NCBI RefSeq assembly: GCF_000244975.1
Contig: NZ_CM001440.1
Location: 919,538 to 983,537, forward strand
Reading direction: 5' to 3'
DNA from: Saccharomonospora cyanea NA-134
Lineage (GTDB): Bacteria > Actinomycetota > Actinomycetes > Mycobacteriales > Pseudonocardiaceae
Length of the DNA: 64,000 nt
Shown one piece after another: positions 22,940-31,488 of this stretch. Position numbers and translations under genes: made by a program. The notes beneath the pieces were generated by a model that saw nothing but the letters and a program-made list of their open reading frames with translations, had not been told where the DNA came from and ran no database searches. Numbering within the stretch: the stretch's first letter is position 1; each line of letters starts with the position of its first letter.

Positions 22940-22996
22940 CGTCCGGGTGGGGTTCGGGCGGGAATGACGTCCGGGTGGGGTTCGGGCGGGAATGAC
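22924..22996 (+). repeat. 28-bp tandem repeat, about 2.6 copies, spanning the end of the polymerase gene
   Basis: The unit GTTCGGGCGGGAATGACGTC plus CGGGTGGG repeats at 22924, 22952 and 22980 (the third copy is partial). The first copy contains the last codons and the TGA of the polymerase gene, so the repeat probably grew out from the gene end. The copies are identical over the first 45 bases. It sits about 145 bp before parE. Confidence 0.9.
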
Positions 22997-23139
22997 ACCG
23001 GACACACCGGCGTTGCACCACACGCGCGTCGCCACTGTCGTTACCCTGCACTACGCTGATGCGGCACTCGAACAGTTGACCGAAACTGCTCGGCGCGCCC
23101 GTCACGATTCCGCGTATCACGACCTGGGAGAGCGACCAC

Positions 23140-25197
23140 GTGACTGCCTCTGCTGAGAACCTCTACGGGGCCGACGACCTCACGCACCTCGAAGGTCTCG
23201 AAGCGGTGCGCAAGCGACCCGGCATGTACATCGGGTCCACCGACAGTCGCGGGGTCAACCACCTGTTCACGGAGATCGTGGACAACTCCACCGACGAGGG
23301 TGTCGCGGGCCACGCGACGAAGGTCGTGGTCACGCTGCACGCCGACGGCAGTGTGGAGGTCGCCGACGACGGGCGCGGCATCCCCACCGGCACCCACGGC
23401 AAGTCCGGGCTGAGCGGTGTGGAACTCGTGCTGACGCGGCTGCACGCGGGCGGAAAGTTCGGCGGCTCCGGATACAAGACCTCCGGTGGGCTGCACGGCG
23501 TGGGCGCCTCCGCCGTCAACGCGCTGTCGCTGCGGTTCGACGTCACGGTGCGGCAGGGCGGCAAGGTCCACGAGATGTCGTTCGCCCGCGGTGTGCCCGG
23601 TGTCTTCGACGGGCCCGGCCCGAAGGCGAAGTTCACGCGGCAGTCGGGCTTGCGCTTCGTGCGGAAGATGAAGCGCGGGGAGGCCACCGGCACCACCATC
23701 CGGTACTGGCACGACGCCCGCTACTTCGAGAAGGGCGCAGTACTCGACCTGGAGCTGGTGCGCACGAAGCTGCGGCACACCGCGTTCCTCGTGCCCGGCG
23801 TCACGTACGTGCTGCGCACCGCCACCGACTCGGCCATCAACGAGGAGACCTTCCACTACCCGAACGGGCTGGCGGACATGGTGGAGTTCCTCGCGCCCGC
23901 GGGCGACCGCGCCGTGTGCGAGACCCAGTTCATCGCCGGTGAGGGCACCTACAAGGAGAACGCCGCCGACGCCAACGGTGTCATGCAGTCCAACGTGGAA
24001 CGCCGGGCCGAGGTCGAGGTCGCGCTGCGCTGGGGTACCGGCTACGAACGCACCGTCGAGTGCTTCACCAACACCATCCGCAACGTCCACGGTGGAACGC
24101 ACCGGAAGGGCTTCGAACGCGGCCTGGTGCGCGCCGTGCACGACGCGATCTCCCGCACTCGCGGGCTGCTCAAGGCCAAGGAGGACCTGCCCATCCTCGA
24201 CGACGTGTGCGAGGGCCTCACCGCGGTCGTGCACGTACGCATCCCGGAACCGCAGTTCACCTCGCAGACGAAGGACGAGCTGTCCACCACGGGCATCACC
24301 AAGGTGATCCAGGGGCTCGTCGAGAAGCACCTCAAGGCGTGGGCCGACAACCGCAAGACGAAGGCCGAGGTCAAGACGGTACTGCAGAAGATCGTCGACG
24401 CCTCGCGGGTGCGGCTGACCCAGAAACAGCAGAAGGACGCCGCCCGCCGCAAGACCGCGCTGGAGGGCGCGGCCATGCCACCGAAGCTCGTGGACTGCCG
24501 CAGCACCGGCGTGGCCCGAAGCGAGCTGTTCCTCGTGGAGGGCGACAGCGCGCTCGGTTCGGCACGGATGGCGCGCGTGTCGGAGTACCAGGCGCTGCTG
24601 CCGCTGCGCGGCAAGATCCTCAACGTACAGAAGGCGAACCTCGGCGAAGCACTCAAGAACGCCGAGATCGCGTCGATCGTGCAGGTGCTCGGCGCGGGCA
24701 CGGGACGGACGTTCGACGTCTCCGCCATGCGCTACGGCCGCGTGATCCTCATGGCCGACGCCGACGTCGACGGGTCGCACATCCGGACGCTGTTGATCAC
24801 GCTGTTCGCGCGGTACATGCGTCCGGTGATCTCCGAGGGCAGGCTGTACGCGGCCATGCCACCGCTGCACAAGATCACCACGAAGGGCCGCAACCCGGAG
24901 ACCTTCTACACCTACACCGAGCGCGAGATGGAGGCGAAGGTCGCCGAACTGGAGCGGGCGGGCAGGCAGGTCGTCAAACCGGTTCCCCGGTTCAAGGGCC
25001 TCGGTGAGATGGACGCCGAAGAGCTGTGGGAGACCACGATGAACCCGGCCACGCGCTCGGTGCGCCGCATCACCCTGGACGACGCCGACGCCGCCGAGGC
25101 CGCACTGGAACTGCTCATGGGCGAGAAGGTCGAACCCCGCCGCAGGTGGCTCATCACCTCGGCCGAGCGGGTCGACCAGGCCGCGATCGACATCTGA
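23140..25197 (+). CDS. parE: DNA topoisomerase IV subunit B (type IIA ATPase subunit)
   Basis: The 685-residue protein has the GHKL ATPase domain (VRKRPGMYIGSTD, DDGRGIPTGTH, GGLHGVGASAVNAL), a transducer domain, and the TOPRIM domain with EGDSALGSARMAR, the metal acids in DADVDGSHI, and PRFKGLGEM at the C-terminus. It lacks the long insert seen in some GyrB. It pairs with the next gene to make a heterotetrameric type II topoisomerase that decatenates chromosomes. The main gyrase of actinobacteria is near dnaA, so this is taken as the ParE of a second enzyme; GyrB cannot be fully excluded from sequence alone. GTG start with GGGAG upstream. Confidence 0.88.
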   Translation: MTASAENLYGADDLTHLEGLEAVRKRPGMYIGSTDSRGVNHLFTEIVDNSTDEGVAGHATKVVVTLHADGSVEVADDGRGIPTGTHGKSGLSGVELVLTRLHAGGKFGGSGYKTSGGLHGVGASAVNALSLRFDVTVRQGGKVHEMSFARGVPGVFDGPGPKAKFTRQSGLRFVRKMKRGEATGTTIRYWHDARYFEKGAVLDLELVRTKLRHTAFLVPGVTYVLRTATDSAINEETFHYPNGLADMVEFLAPAGDRAVCETQFIAGEGTYKENAADANGVMQSNVERRAEVEVALRWGTGYERTVECFTNTIRNVHGGTHRKGFERGLVRAVHDAISRTRGLLKAKEDLPILDDVCEGLTAVVHVRIPEPQFTSQTKDELSTTGITKVIQGLVEKHLKAWADNRKTKAEVKTVLQKIVDASRVRLTQKQQKDAARRKTALEGAAMPPKLVDCRSTGVARSELFLVEGDSALGSARMARVSEYQALLPLRGKILNVQKANLGEALKNAEIASIVQVLGAGTGRTFDVSAMRYGRVILMADADVDGSHIRTLLITLFARYMRPVISEGRLYAAMPPLHKITTKGRNPETFYTYTEREMEAKVAELERAGRQVVKPVPRFKGLGEMDAEELWETTMNPATRSVRRITLDDADAAEAALELLMGEKVEPRRRWLITSAERVDQAAIDI

Positions 25198-25223
25198 CGA
25201 AGACAGGAAGCGACGACTAAGTC

Positions 25224-27707
25224 ATGGCACGGCGCAAGAACCCGACCACCCGCGTCGACCCATCGGCCTTCGACCAGGCGGGCGCGCGGGTCTTCGACAA
25301 CCCGGTGAAGACCGAGATCGAGGACTCGTACCTGGAGTACGCGTACTCGGTCATCCACTCCCGCGCGCTGCCCGACGCGCGCGACGGCCTCAAGCCGGTA
25401 CACCGCCGCATCCTCTACTCGATGCACGAGAACGGTTACCGGCCCAACCACGCGTACGTGAAGTCGTCGCGCGTGGTCGGCGACGTGATGGGCCGCTACC
25501 ACCCGCACGGCGACACGGCCATCTACGACGCCATGGTGCGGCTCGCGCAGGACTTCTCGATGAACGTGCCGCTCGTGGACGGGCACGGCAACTTCGGAAG
25601 CCCGGACGACGGCCCGGCCGCCTCGCGTTACACCGAAGCCCGCATGTCGCCCGAGGCCATGCTGCTCGTCGGTGAGCTGGGCGAGGACACCGTCGACTTC
25701 CGGGCGAACTACGACGGATCGCTGACCGAGCCGTCGGTGCTGCCCGCCGCCTTCCCGAACCTGCTGGTCAACGGCACGTCCGGCATCGCGGTCGGCATGG
25801 CCACCAACATGATCCCGCACAACCTCGGCGAGGTCGTGGCCGCCGCGCGGTGGCTCATCAACCATCCGAACGCCTCGCTGGACAAGCTCATGGAGTTCGT
25901 CCCCGGTCCCGACCTGCCCACGGGTGGGCAACTGCTGGGGCTCGACCAGGTACGCAAGGCGTACGAGACCGGGCGGGGCGTCGTGCGGATGCGTGCGAAG
26001 GTCACCACCGGCCCCCTCGAGGGCAGCCGCAGGCAGGGCATCACCGTCACCGAACTGCCCTACGGGGTCGGTCCGGAGAAGGTGATCGAACGCATCACCG
26101 ACGAGGTCAACAAGACCAAGCGACTCACCGGCATCGCCGACGTCAAGGACCTCACCGACCGCGAGAACGGCACGAAGCTCGTGATCGAGTGCAAGGTCGG
26201 CGTCAACCCGCAGGCCCTGCTCGCCGACCTCTACCGGCTCACGCCGCTGGAGCAGTCCTTCGGCATCAACAACCTCGTGCTGGTCGACGGCCAGCCGCGC
26301 ACGCTCGGGCTCAAGGAACTCCTCGAGGTCTTCCTCTCCCACCGGTACGAGGTCGTCACGCGGCGCACGCGCTACCGCCGCCGCAAGCGCGAGGAGCGCC
26401 TGCACCTGGTGGAGGGCCTGCTCGTCGCGCTGCTCGACATCGACAAGGTCATCAAGCTGATCCGGGGCAGTGAGAACGCGCAGGCCGCCAAGGACGGCCT
26501 CATGAAGCGGTTCAAGCTCTCCGAGATCCAGGCCACCTACATCCTCGACACGCCGCTGCGCAGGCTCACCAAGTACGACAAGCTCGAACTGGAGTCCGAA
26601 CAGGACAGGTTGCGCGAGGAGATCGCGGAGCTGACGGCGATCCTCGACGACGAGAAGGTGCTCAAGCGGGTCGTTTCGAAGGAACTCGCCGCGGTGGCCA
26701 AGGAGTTCTCCAGCCCGCGTCGCACGTCGCTGGTCGACGGCGACCTCAAGGAGGTGCTGGAGGCGTCCAAGCCCGCGGGCCCGCTCGAAGTGGCCGACGA
26801 CCCGTGCCAGGTGATCCTGTCGGCCACCGGGCTCGTCGCCAGAACGGCGGCCGAGTCGGAGGAGGCCGTCGAGGGCCGCAGGCGCAGCGGCCGGGCGAGG
26901 CACGACGTGATCTCCGCGATGGTGCACACCACGGCCCGGGGACAGGTGCTGCTGGTGACCAACCGCGGCCGGGCGTTCAAGACCGACGTGTTGCCGCTTC
27001 CCGTGCTGCCGCAGTCGTCCGGCACCGTGTCTCTGCGCGGGGGGATGACCGTGCGCGAACTCGTGCCCCTGGAAGGTGACGAGAAGGTGGTGGGACTCGC
27101 GCCGCTCGGCGAGCAGGCGGAGGGTTCGCCGGGCCTCGCCCTCGGCACCCGGCAGGGTGTGGTGAAGGTCTGCGCGCCCGACTGGCCGGTGCGCGCCGAC
27201 GAGTTCGACGTCATCAGCCTCAAGGACGGTGACGAGATCGTCGGCGCCACGTGGCTCACCGACGGAAACGAGACGCTCGCGTTCGTGTCGTCCCAGGCGG
27301 CGCTGCTGAGGTACGAAGCTTCGCTCGTGCGGCCCCAGGGGTTGCGTGGCGGTGGCGTCGCCGGCATCAACCTGGGCAAGGACGCCGAAGTGGTGTTCTT
27401 CGGCGCCGTGCGCACTGATGACACCGAGCACGGCGAACCCATGGTGGTGACGGCCACCGGTGAGACGGTGAAGGTCACGCCGTTCGCGGAGTACCCCACC
27501 AAGGGACGGGCGACCGGCGGGGTGCGCGCACACCGCTTCCTCAAGGGAGAGAGGCAACTCGTGCTCGCGTGGATCGGACCCCGGCCCGTGGGGTCGTCGA
27601 AGAGGGGCGAGGCCGTCGAGCTGCCCGAAGTGGACCTGAGGCGGGACGGCTCCGGAGCCGCACACCCCGGACCGGACGTGGTGGGCCGTCAGATCGAACG
27701 GCCCTGA
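25224..27707 (+). CDS. parC: DNA topoisomerase IV subunit A (type IIA cleavage subunit)
   Basis: The 827-residue protein carries the catalytic tyrosine in AASRYTEARM (Tyr136), the quinolone-interaction region HPHGDTAIYDAMVRLAQDFS around residues 94-112, the coiled-coil tower, and a C-terminal beta-pinwheel. In the pinwheel the GyrA-box that supports negative supercoiling (QRRGGRG type) is not obvious; the nearest is FLKGERQLVLAWIG-like, supporting ParC rather than GyrA. It begins 26 bp after parE, with AGGAAG upstream, and is probably co-transcribed. A hairpin downstream lies between it and a convergent gene. Confidence 0.87.
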   Translation: MARRKNPTTRVDPSAFDQAGARVFDNPVKTEIEDSYLEYAYSVIHSRALPDARDGLKPVHRRILYSMHENGYRPNHAYVKSSRVVGDVMGRYHPHGDTAIYDAMVRLAQDFSMNVPLVDGHGNFGSPDDGPAASRYTEARMSPEAMLLVGELGEDTVDFRANYDGSLTEPSVLPAAFPNLLVNGTSGIAVGMATNMIPHNLGEVVAAARWLINHPNASLDKLMEFVPGPDLPTGGQLLGLDQVRKAYETGRGVVRMRAKVTTGPLEGSRRQGITVTELPYGVGPEKVIERITDEVNKTKRLTGIADVKDLTDRENGTKLVIECKVGVNPQALLADLYRLTPLEQSFGINNLVLVDGQPRTLGLKELLEVFLSHRYEVVTRRTRYRRRKREERLHLVEGLLVALLDIDKVIKLIRGSENAQAAKDGLMKRFKLSEIQATYILDTPLRRLTKYDKLELESEQDRLREEIAELTAILDDEKVLKRVVSKELAAVAKEFSSPRRTSLVDGDLKEVLEASKPAGPLEVADDPCQVILSATGLVARTAAESEEAVEGRRRSGRARHDVISAMVHTTARGQVLLVTNRGRAFKTDVLPLPVLPQSSGTVSLRGGMTVRELVPLEGDEKVVGLAPLGEQAEGSPGLALGTRQGVVKVCAPDWPVRADEFDVISLKDGDEIVGATWLTDGNETLAFVSSQAALLRYEASLVRPQGLRGGGVAGINLGKDAEVVFFGAVRTDDTEHGEPMVVTATGETVKVTPFAEYPTKGRATGGVRAHRFLKGERQLVLAWIGPRPVGSSKRGEAVELPEVDLRRDGSGAAHPGPDVVGRQIERP

Positions 27708-27716
27708 CGGTGTCCG

Positions 27717-27755
27717 GGCTGTCCGGACGGGCCGATCACGCCCGCCCGGACAGCC
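27717..27755. terminator. Bidirectional hairpin between convergent parC and pseudouridine synthase genes
   Basis: GGCTGTCCGGACGGG and CCCGCCCGGACAGCC form an interrupted stem of about 14 pairs around a nine-base loop. It sits where two genes converge and its right arm encodes the last codons of the pseudouridine synthase. There is no T-run, which is common for actinobacterial terminators. Confidence 0.65.
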
Positions 27756-28680
27756 ACGCCGGGTGGTCCGACCACGCCGCCAGCTCCCGCCGACTCTCGA
27801 AGCGGCGACGTTCTCCCGTGACCGGGTCGTCGAACTCCAGCGCTCTGGCGAGGAGCTGGAGCGGCCGGGTGAAGTCGTCGGGGGCGGTTTCACGGACCTC
27901 GGGATAGAAGGTGTCGCCGAGGATCGGCACACCCAGGCTCGTCATGTGCACTCGGAGCTGGTGGGTGCGGCCGGTGGTGGGCAGCAGCCGGTACCGGCCG
28001 AGACCGTCGGCGTGGTCGAGCAGTTCCACGTGCGTCTCGGCGTTGGGTGGTCCCGGCACCTCCTTGGCGGTGAGCACGCCACGCTTCTTGACGATGTGGC
28101 TGCGCACCGTGCGCGGCAGCTCCAGACTCGGGTCGTACGGCGCGACCGCCTCGTACTCCTTGCGCACCAGCCGTCGCTGGAAGAGCTGCTGGTACGGCGC
28201 GCGCAGCTCTCGCCGGGTCACGAACAGCAGCAGGCCTGCGGTGACGCGGTCGAGCCGGTGCACCGGAGCGAGATCCCGGAATCCGAGGGCGTGGCGCAGG
28301 CGCACCAGCGCCGTCTGCCGCACGTGACCGCCGCGCGGGGTGGTGGCGAGGAAGTGCGGTTTGTCGGCCACGACGATGTCGTCGTCGGAGTACACGACCT
28401 CGATCTCGAACGGAACCGGCACCTCGTCGGGCAGCTCACGGTGGAACCAGACGAGCGTGTTCGGCAGGAACTTCGCGTCCGGTGCGATCGGCCCGTCGAG
28501 TGTGACGAAACGCTCCTGCCGGAGCATCTCGTCGATGCGTTCGGGCGGCAGTCGGTTCAGTTTGCGCACCAGGTAGTCGCGCACCGTCTCCCACGGCCCC
28601 TGCGCGGGAAGCCGGATGCGGGCGGCGTCGAGCCCGTCGCGCTGCGGCAGGGGAGAAGGCGGTCTGCGCGCACGTCTCAT
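27736..28680 (-). CDS. RluA-family pseudouridine synthase
   Basis: The 314-residue protein has the catalytic aspartate in PVHRLDRVTAGLLLF, the RluA signature HRLD, plus TGRTHQLRVHMTSLGVPILGD near the C-terminus. The N-terminus (YLVRKLNRLPPERIDEMLR) looks like an S4-related or helical RNA-binding segment. It would isomerise uridine in rRNA or tRNA; which site is not visible. The start at 28680 is chosen over an in-frame upstream Met because the extension is not family-like. It ends within a bidirectional terminator hairpin. Confidence 0.88.
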   Translation of the reverse strand: MRRARRPPSPLPQRDGLDAARIRLPAQGPWETVRDYLVRKLNRLPPERIDEMLRQERFVTLDGPIAPDAKFLPNTLVWFHRELPDEVPVPFEIEVVYSDDDIVVADKPHFLATTPRGGHVRQTALVRLRHALGFRDLAPVHRLDRVTAGLLLFVTRRELRAPYQQLFQRRLVRKEYEAVAPYDPSLELPRTVRSHIVKKRGVLTAKEVPGPPNAETHVELLDHADGLGRYRLLPTTGRTHQLRVHMTSLGVPILGDTFYPEVRETAPDDFTRPLQLLARALEFDDPVTGERRRFESRRELAAWSDHPAWLSGRA

Positions 28681-28776
28681 GGCCCGCACTGTAGCCGGGT
28701 GCCGCCCCGACACCCTCGTGCCCACAGGTCACGGGCACGGACCGCGGCGTCTCGTCGGGACGGCAGCTGGCTGCTC

Positions 28777-29739
28777 TCAGCGTCGGTTCATCCAGTGGTA
28801 CTGCATGCGCACCTCGGCGGGCGACAGCGCCCGGTCGAAGAACATGAGACCGTCGAACCGGCAGTCACACGGATTGCGCTCCGCGTTGTTCTGGGGGAAG
28901 CTCCCTCCGATCTTGATACCGCGCGGTGCGGCGTCCGACGTCCGGTCGGGCTCCGGGGCACCCTCGGTGTCCCACGGGTCGTCGTCGCGGGTGTAGAACC
29001 CCGGCAGCGGACGTCCGTTGCGGTAGAGTGCCATCGTCCCGTCGTCGAAGTCGAACGTCGCGGTCAGGAACACCCACTCGTTCCGGGGCAGCAGACTCCG
29101 CCAGTCCTGCGACGCGGCGAACGTCTGCGACTCCCCGCCGTCGACCCGGCGGCCCAGAGCGACGAGCCGCAGCTCGCCGTCCACCTGGATGAGCTCCAGG
29201 AGGGCCCGGACCCCGTGGCCGTCCGAGTCCCCCGAGAGCACACCGGCCAGGCCCACGGCGTTGTAGCGGTCGCCCTCCTCGGGCGTCGTCGAGTTCGGGG
29301 CAGGGAGGTCTCCGGTCACCTTCACCCAGCCCGAGACCGTGGCTTCGGTGGCCCCGCTGAAGGCGCGGAGGCTCTCGACACCGTCCGCGTCGAACACCCC
29401 GGCCTTCCAGTCGTCGTTGCCCGCCTCGGTGGGGGAGACCTGCCGGGTCTGGAGAGAGCGGCGGCTACCCGGGTGCGCGCCGTCGCGGACCCGCATGTCG
29501 GCACCACCGTTGACCAGTTCCAACGTCGTGCCCGAGCGACCGAGGTCGACCTCCGTCGCGGCGTCGCCGGGCGTCGGGTGCTCGAAGTCGTAGTGAGCCA
29601 CGAGCGCCGTTCGCAGTGGAGGGAACACGGCTTCCGAGCCGGGACCGCCACCGGGAACCGCCTGAGCGATTCCCGGCAGGACGGAGGCGGCGCCCAACGC
29701 GACGGTCAGCGCGAGCGCGCCGCGCTTGGGGGTTCTCAC
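28777..29739 (-). CDS. Secreted LamG-type (concanavalin-fold) protein
   Basis: The 320-residue protein has a Sec signal peptide (RGALALTVALGAASVLPGIAQA, cleavage near residue 30) and one LamG/Laminin-G-like jelly-roll domain. Indicators are LVAHYDFEHP at the start, ATVSGWVKV, WVFLTATFDFDDGTMALYRNGRPL in the middle, and FDGLMFFDRALSPAEV at the end, the classic LamG-3 ending. A cysteine pair CDCRF may be a disulfide. Such domains bind carbohydrates or other ligands outside the cell. The GTG start overlaps the stop of the sugar dehydrogenase gene (GTGA), with GGAGGAGG upstream, so the two form an operon. Confidence 0.85.
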   Translation of the reverse strand: MRTPKRGALALTVALGAASVLPGIAQAVPGGGPGSEAVFPPLRTALVAHYDFEHPTPGDAATEVDLGRSGTTLELVNGGADMRVRDGAHPGSRRSLQTRQVSPTEAGNDDWKAGVFDADGVESLRAFSGATEATVSGWVKVTGDLPAPNSTTPEEGDRYNAVGLAGVLSGDSDGHGVRALLELIQVDGELRLVALGRRVDGGESQTFAASQDWRSLLPRNEWVFLTATFDFDDGTMALYRNGRPLPGFYTRDDDPWDTEGAPEPDRTSDAAPRGIKIGGSFPQNNAERNPCDCRFDGLMFFDRALSPAEVRMQYHWMNRR

Positions 29740-31202
29740 GGCCTCCTCCACTGTGCCCCGGTCACCTTCCAGACCGTGCCGTTGGCCTTCGAGAGGATGT
29801 AGAGCTCCCCCTCGGCATCCGTGCCGAACCGCAGGTCCACCCGCTCGTCACCGGCCAGGTCCTGCATCGTCAGCACGTCACCGTCGGTGTCGTAGATGCG
29901 CATCGAGTAGAGCGTGGCGAGGTCCGTGTGGTCCTTCACGCCCCGGCGCATCTGGTGCGCGTCCGTGTAGAACAGCCGGCCGTCGACGCCGTCACCGAAC
30001 AGGTACTTGCCCCGCAGCAGCCGCACGTCGTCACCGCGGTAGACGAAGCCGCCGATCACCGCACGGCCCACGTCGCTGCAGTAGCCCGCCGGCGCGTCGT
30101 GGTCGTACGCCGCGACGGGGTAGGTGTAGCCGTGGCGACGGTCGTCCGGCGGCAACGGGTAGACCGCGCACCCCTCGGAGTCCCACTTGTAGACGAACGG
30201 CCCCTCGCGGTCGCTCCAGCCGAAGTTGTCGCCCCTGCGCACCTCGTAGATCGACTCGACCTGGTGCTGCCCGATGCTGCCCAGGTACATCTTGCCGGTG
30301 CGGGTGTCCCAGCTGAACCGGTGTGGGTCGCGCAGGCCGTAGGCGTAGATCTCGCCCAACGCGTCGTCGCGGCCGACGAACGGGTTCGATCTCGGGATGC
30401 CGTACTCGCCGTTCGCGCTGCCCTCGCCCAGCGGGTCGATGCGCAGGATCTTGCCCGCCGGCACGGAGAGGTCCTGTGGGACGTCGCTGTAGACGCCCGC
30501 GCCGCCGTCGCCCGCGGCGATGTAGAGCAGCCCGTAGTCCGGGTCGCCGGGCTCGGCGGTGGGGTTGAAGTCGATCTGCTGGATCGCGTGGATGAACGTG
30601 GGGAAGGACAGGCGCAGGATCTCGCGTTGGGTGCCGCTGAACGTGTTGGCGGACGGGTCGTCGGCCGTCCACTCGGTGACGACGCTCTGCACCACGGATT
30701 CGTGCCGGTTCGGCAGGTCCGGCTCCTCGTCGGTCAGTGCGTCACGGGCTTCGGTGTGGACGGTGTAGACCTTGCCGTTTTCCTCGAAGTCCGGGTGGAA
30801 CGTGATGAAGCCAGCCCCGCTGCCCATGCCCCGGCTCGCCCAGAACTCCGGGGCGAACTCGGCCTTGAGGTCGAGGTACTCGTGGATCTCTCCGTCGTCG
30901 ATCACGTACATCGGACCGTTGAGGTCGGGCACGTAGAACCGGCCGGAGCCGTCGGGGATCTCGCCGAGGTAGTTGATCCGGGCCCAGCGCTGGATGCGCG
31001 GATCGGTCGGGGGAACCTCCGGCTCCGACTCCGGGAGGGTGAACAGCTTCTCGACCGTGATGCCCAGGCCGGAGACCTTCGCGTCGGGCAGGGGGTCGGC
31101 GATCGGTTCGTCGGTCTGCGCGCTCGCCTGTGGCAGGAGGACTGCCGTGAGAAGGGCGGCCGCAGAGGTGGCGGTCAGGGTTCGTCGTCCGAGCTTCGGC
31201 AT
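29736..31202 (-). CDS. Secreted PQQ-dependent sugar dehydrogenase-like beta-propeller
   Basis: The 488-residue protein has a signal peptide (RRTLTATSAAALLTAVLLPQASAQ) and a six-bladed beta-propeller typical of soluble glucose/sorbosone dehydrogenases, with segments such as GAGFITFHPDF, LLYIAAGDGGAG, NPFVGRDDALGEIYAYGLRDPHRFSWD and GEIYA-like calcium/PQQ-site residues. It likely oxidises an extracellular aldose or sugar polymer end using PQQ; whether PQQ is made or imported cannot be seen. A perfect LacI-type operator lies just upstream, and the LamG gene is co-transcribed, so both are probably induced by a carbohydrate. Confidence 0.85.
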   Translation of the reverse strand: MPKLGRRTLTATSAAALLTAVLLPQASAQTDEPIADPLPDAKVSGLGITVEKLFTLPESEPEVPPTDPRIQRWARINYLGEIPDGSGRFYVPDLNGPMYVIDDGEIHEYLDLKAEFAPEFWASRGMGSGAGFITFHPDFEENGKVYTVHTEARDALTDEEPDLPNRHESVVQSVVTEWTADDPSANTFSGTQREILRLSFPTFIHAIQQIDFNPTAEPGDPDYGLLYIAAGDGGAGVYSDVPQDLSVPAGKILRIDPLGEGSANGEYGIPRSNPFVGRDDALGEIYAYGLRDPHRFSWDTRTGKMYLGSIGQHQVESIYEVRRGDNFGWSDREGPFVYKWDSEGCAVYPLPPDDRRHGYTYPVAAYDHDAPAGYCSDVGRAVIGGFVYRGDDVRLLRGKYLFGDGVDGRLFYTDAHQMRRGVKDHTDLATLYSMRIYDTDGDVLTMQDLAGDERVDLRFGTDAEGELYILSKANGTVWKVTGAQWRRP

Positions 31203-31227
31203 TCGCTCACCTCGCTGTGATGGCGGT

Positions 31228-31243
31228 GTGAAAGCGCTTTCAC
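31228..31243. promoter_or_regulatory. LacI-family operator upstream of the sugar dehydrogenase operon
   Basis: GTGAAAGCGCTTTCAC is a perfect 16-bp palindrome with the central CG typical of LacI/CcpA-type operators. It lies 26-41 bp upstream of the start codon, overlapping the expected promoter. No LacI-family gene is in the window; the neighbouring regulator is of the SorC family and is expected to use a different site. Confidence 0.8.
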
Positions 31244-31313
31244 GCGTGCACGACTGCACAGAGTACCGGTGTGATCGCGGACAGGGCAAGATCCGGAGAA
31301 GTCCGGAACAGGC

Positions 31314-31486
31314 CGTGTCCGCGGTTCTTGTACGCGTGTTTGCAGTCCGTGTCGGTGTGTCCGTCGTTCATGAACCGGCACGGCGGGCCGCGTCGGGCCC
31401 TGTGCCCGGGTTCGGCGGCGGAAGCGGCTGTTCGCTGCGGTGACGTGCGAGAAGTGCGGACACGCGTGCGCAGCCCGCGGACACGG
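31314..31486. repeat. Intergenic 21-bp-phased repeat, locus B
   Basis: This gap between the sugar dehydrogenase and the SorC gene contains degenerate forward cores at 31314 (CGTGTCCGCG) and 31335 (CGTGTTTGCA), exactly 21 bp apart. Inverted cores TGCGGACACG at 31455 and CGCGGACACG at 31476 are again 21 bp apart. The last stretch before the SorC stop resembles the right end of locus A, including the GGCGTCAGG junction. No gene is visible in this gap. Confidence 0.72.
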
Positions 31487-31488
31487 CG

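Noticed and set aside
24912-27932. 1006-codon open frame antisense to parC
   Set aside because: It mirrors parC codon for codon and continues antisense into the next gene region; there is no ribosome-binding site, domain or signal.
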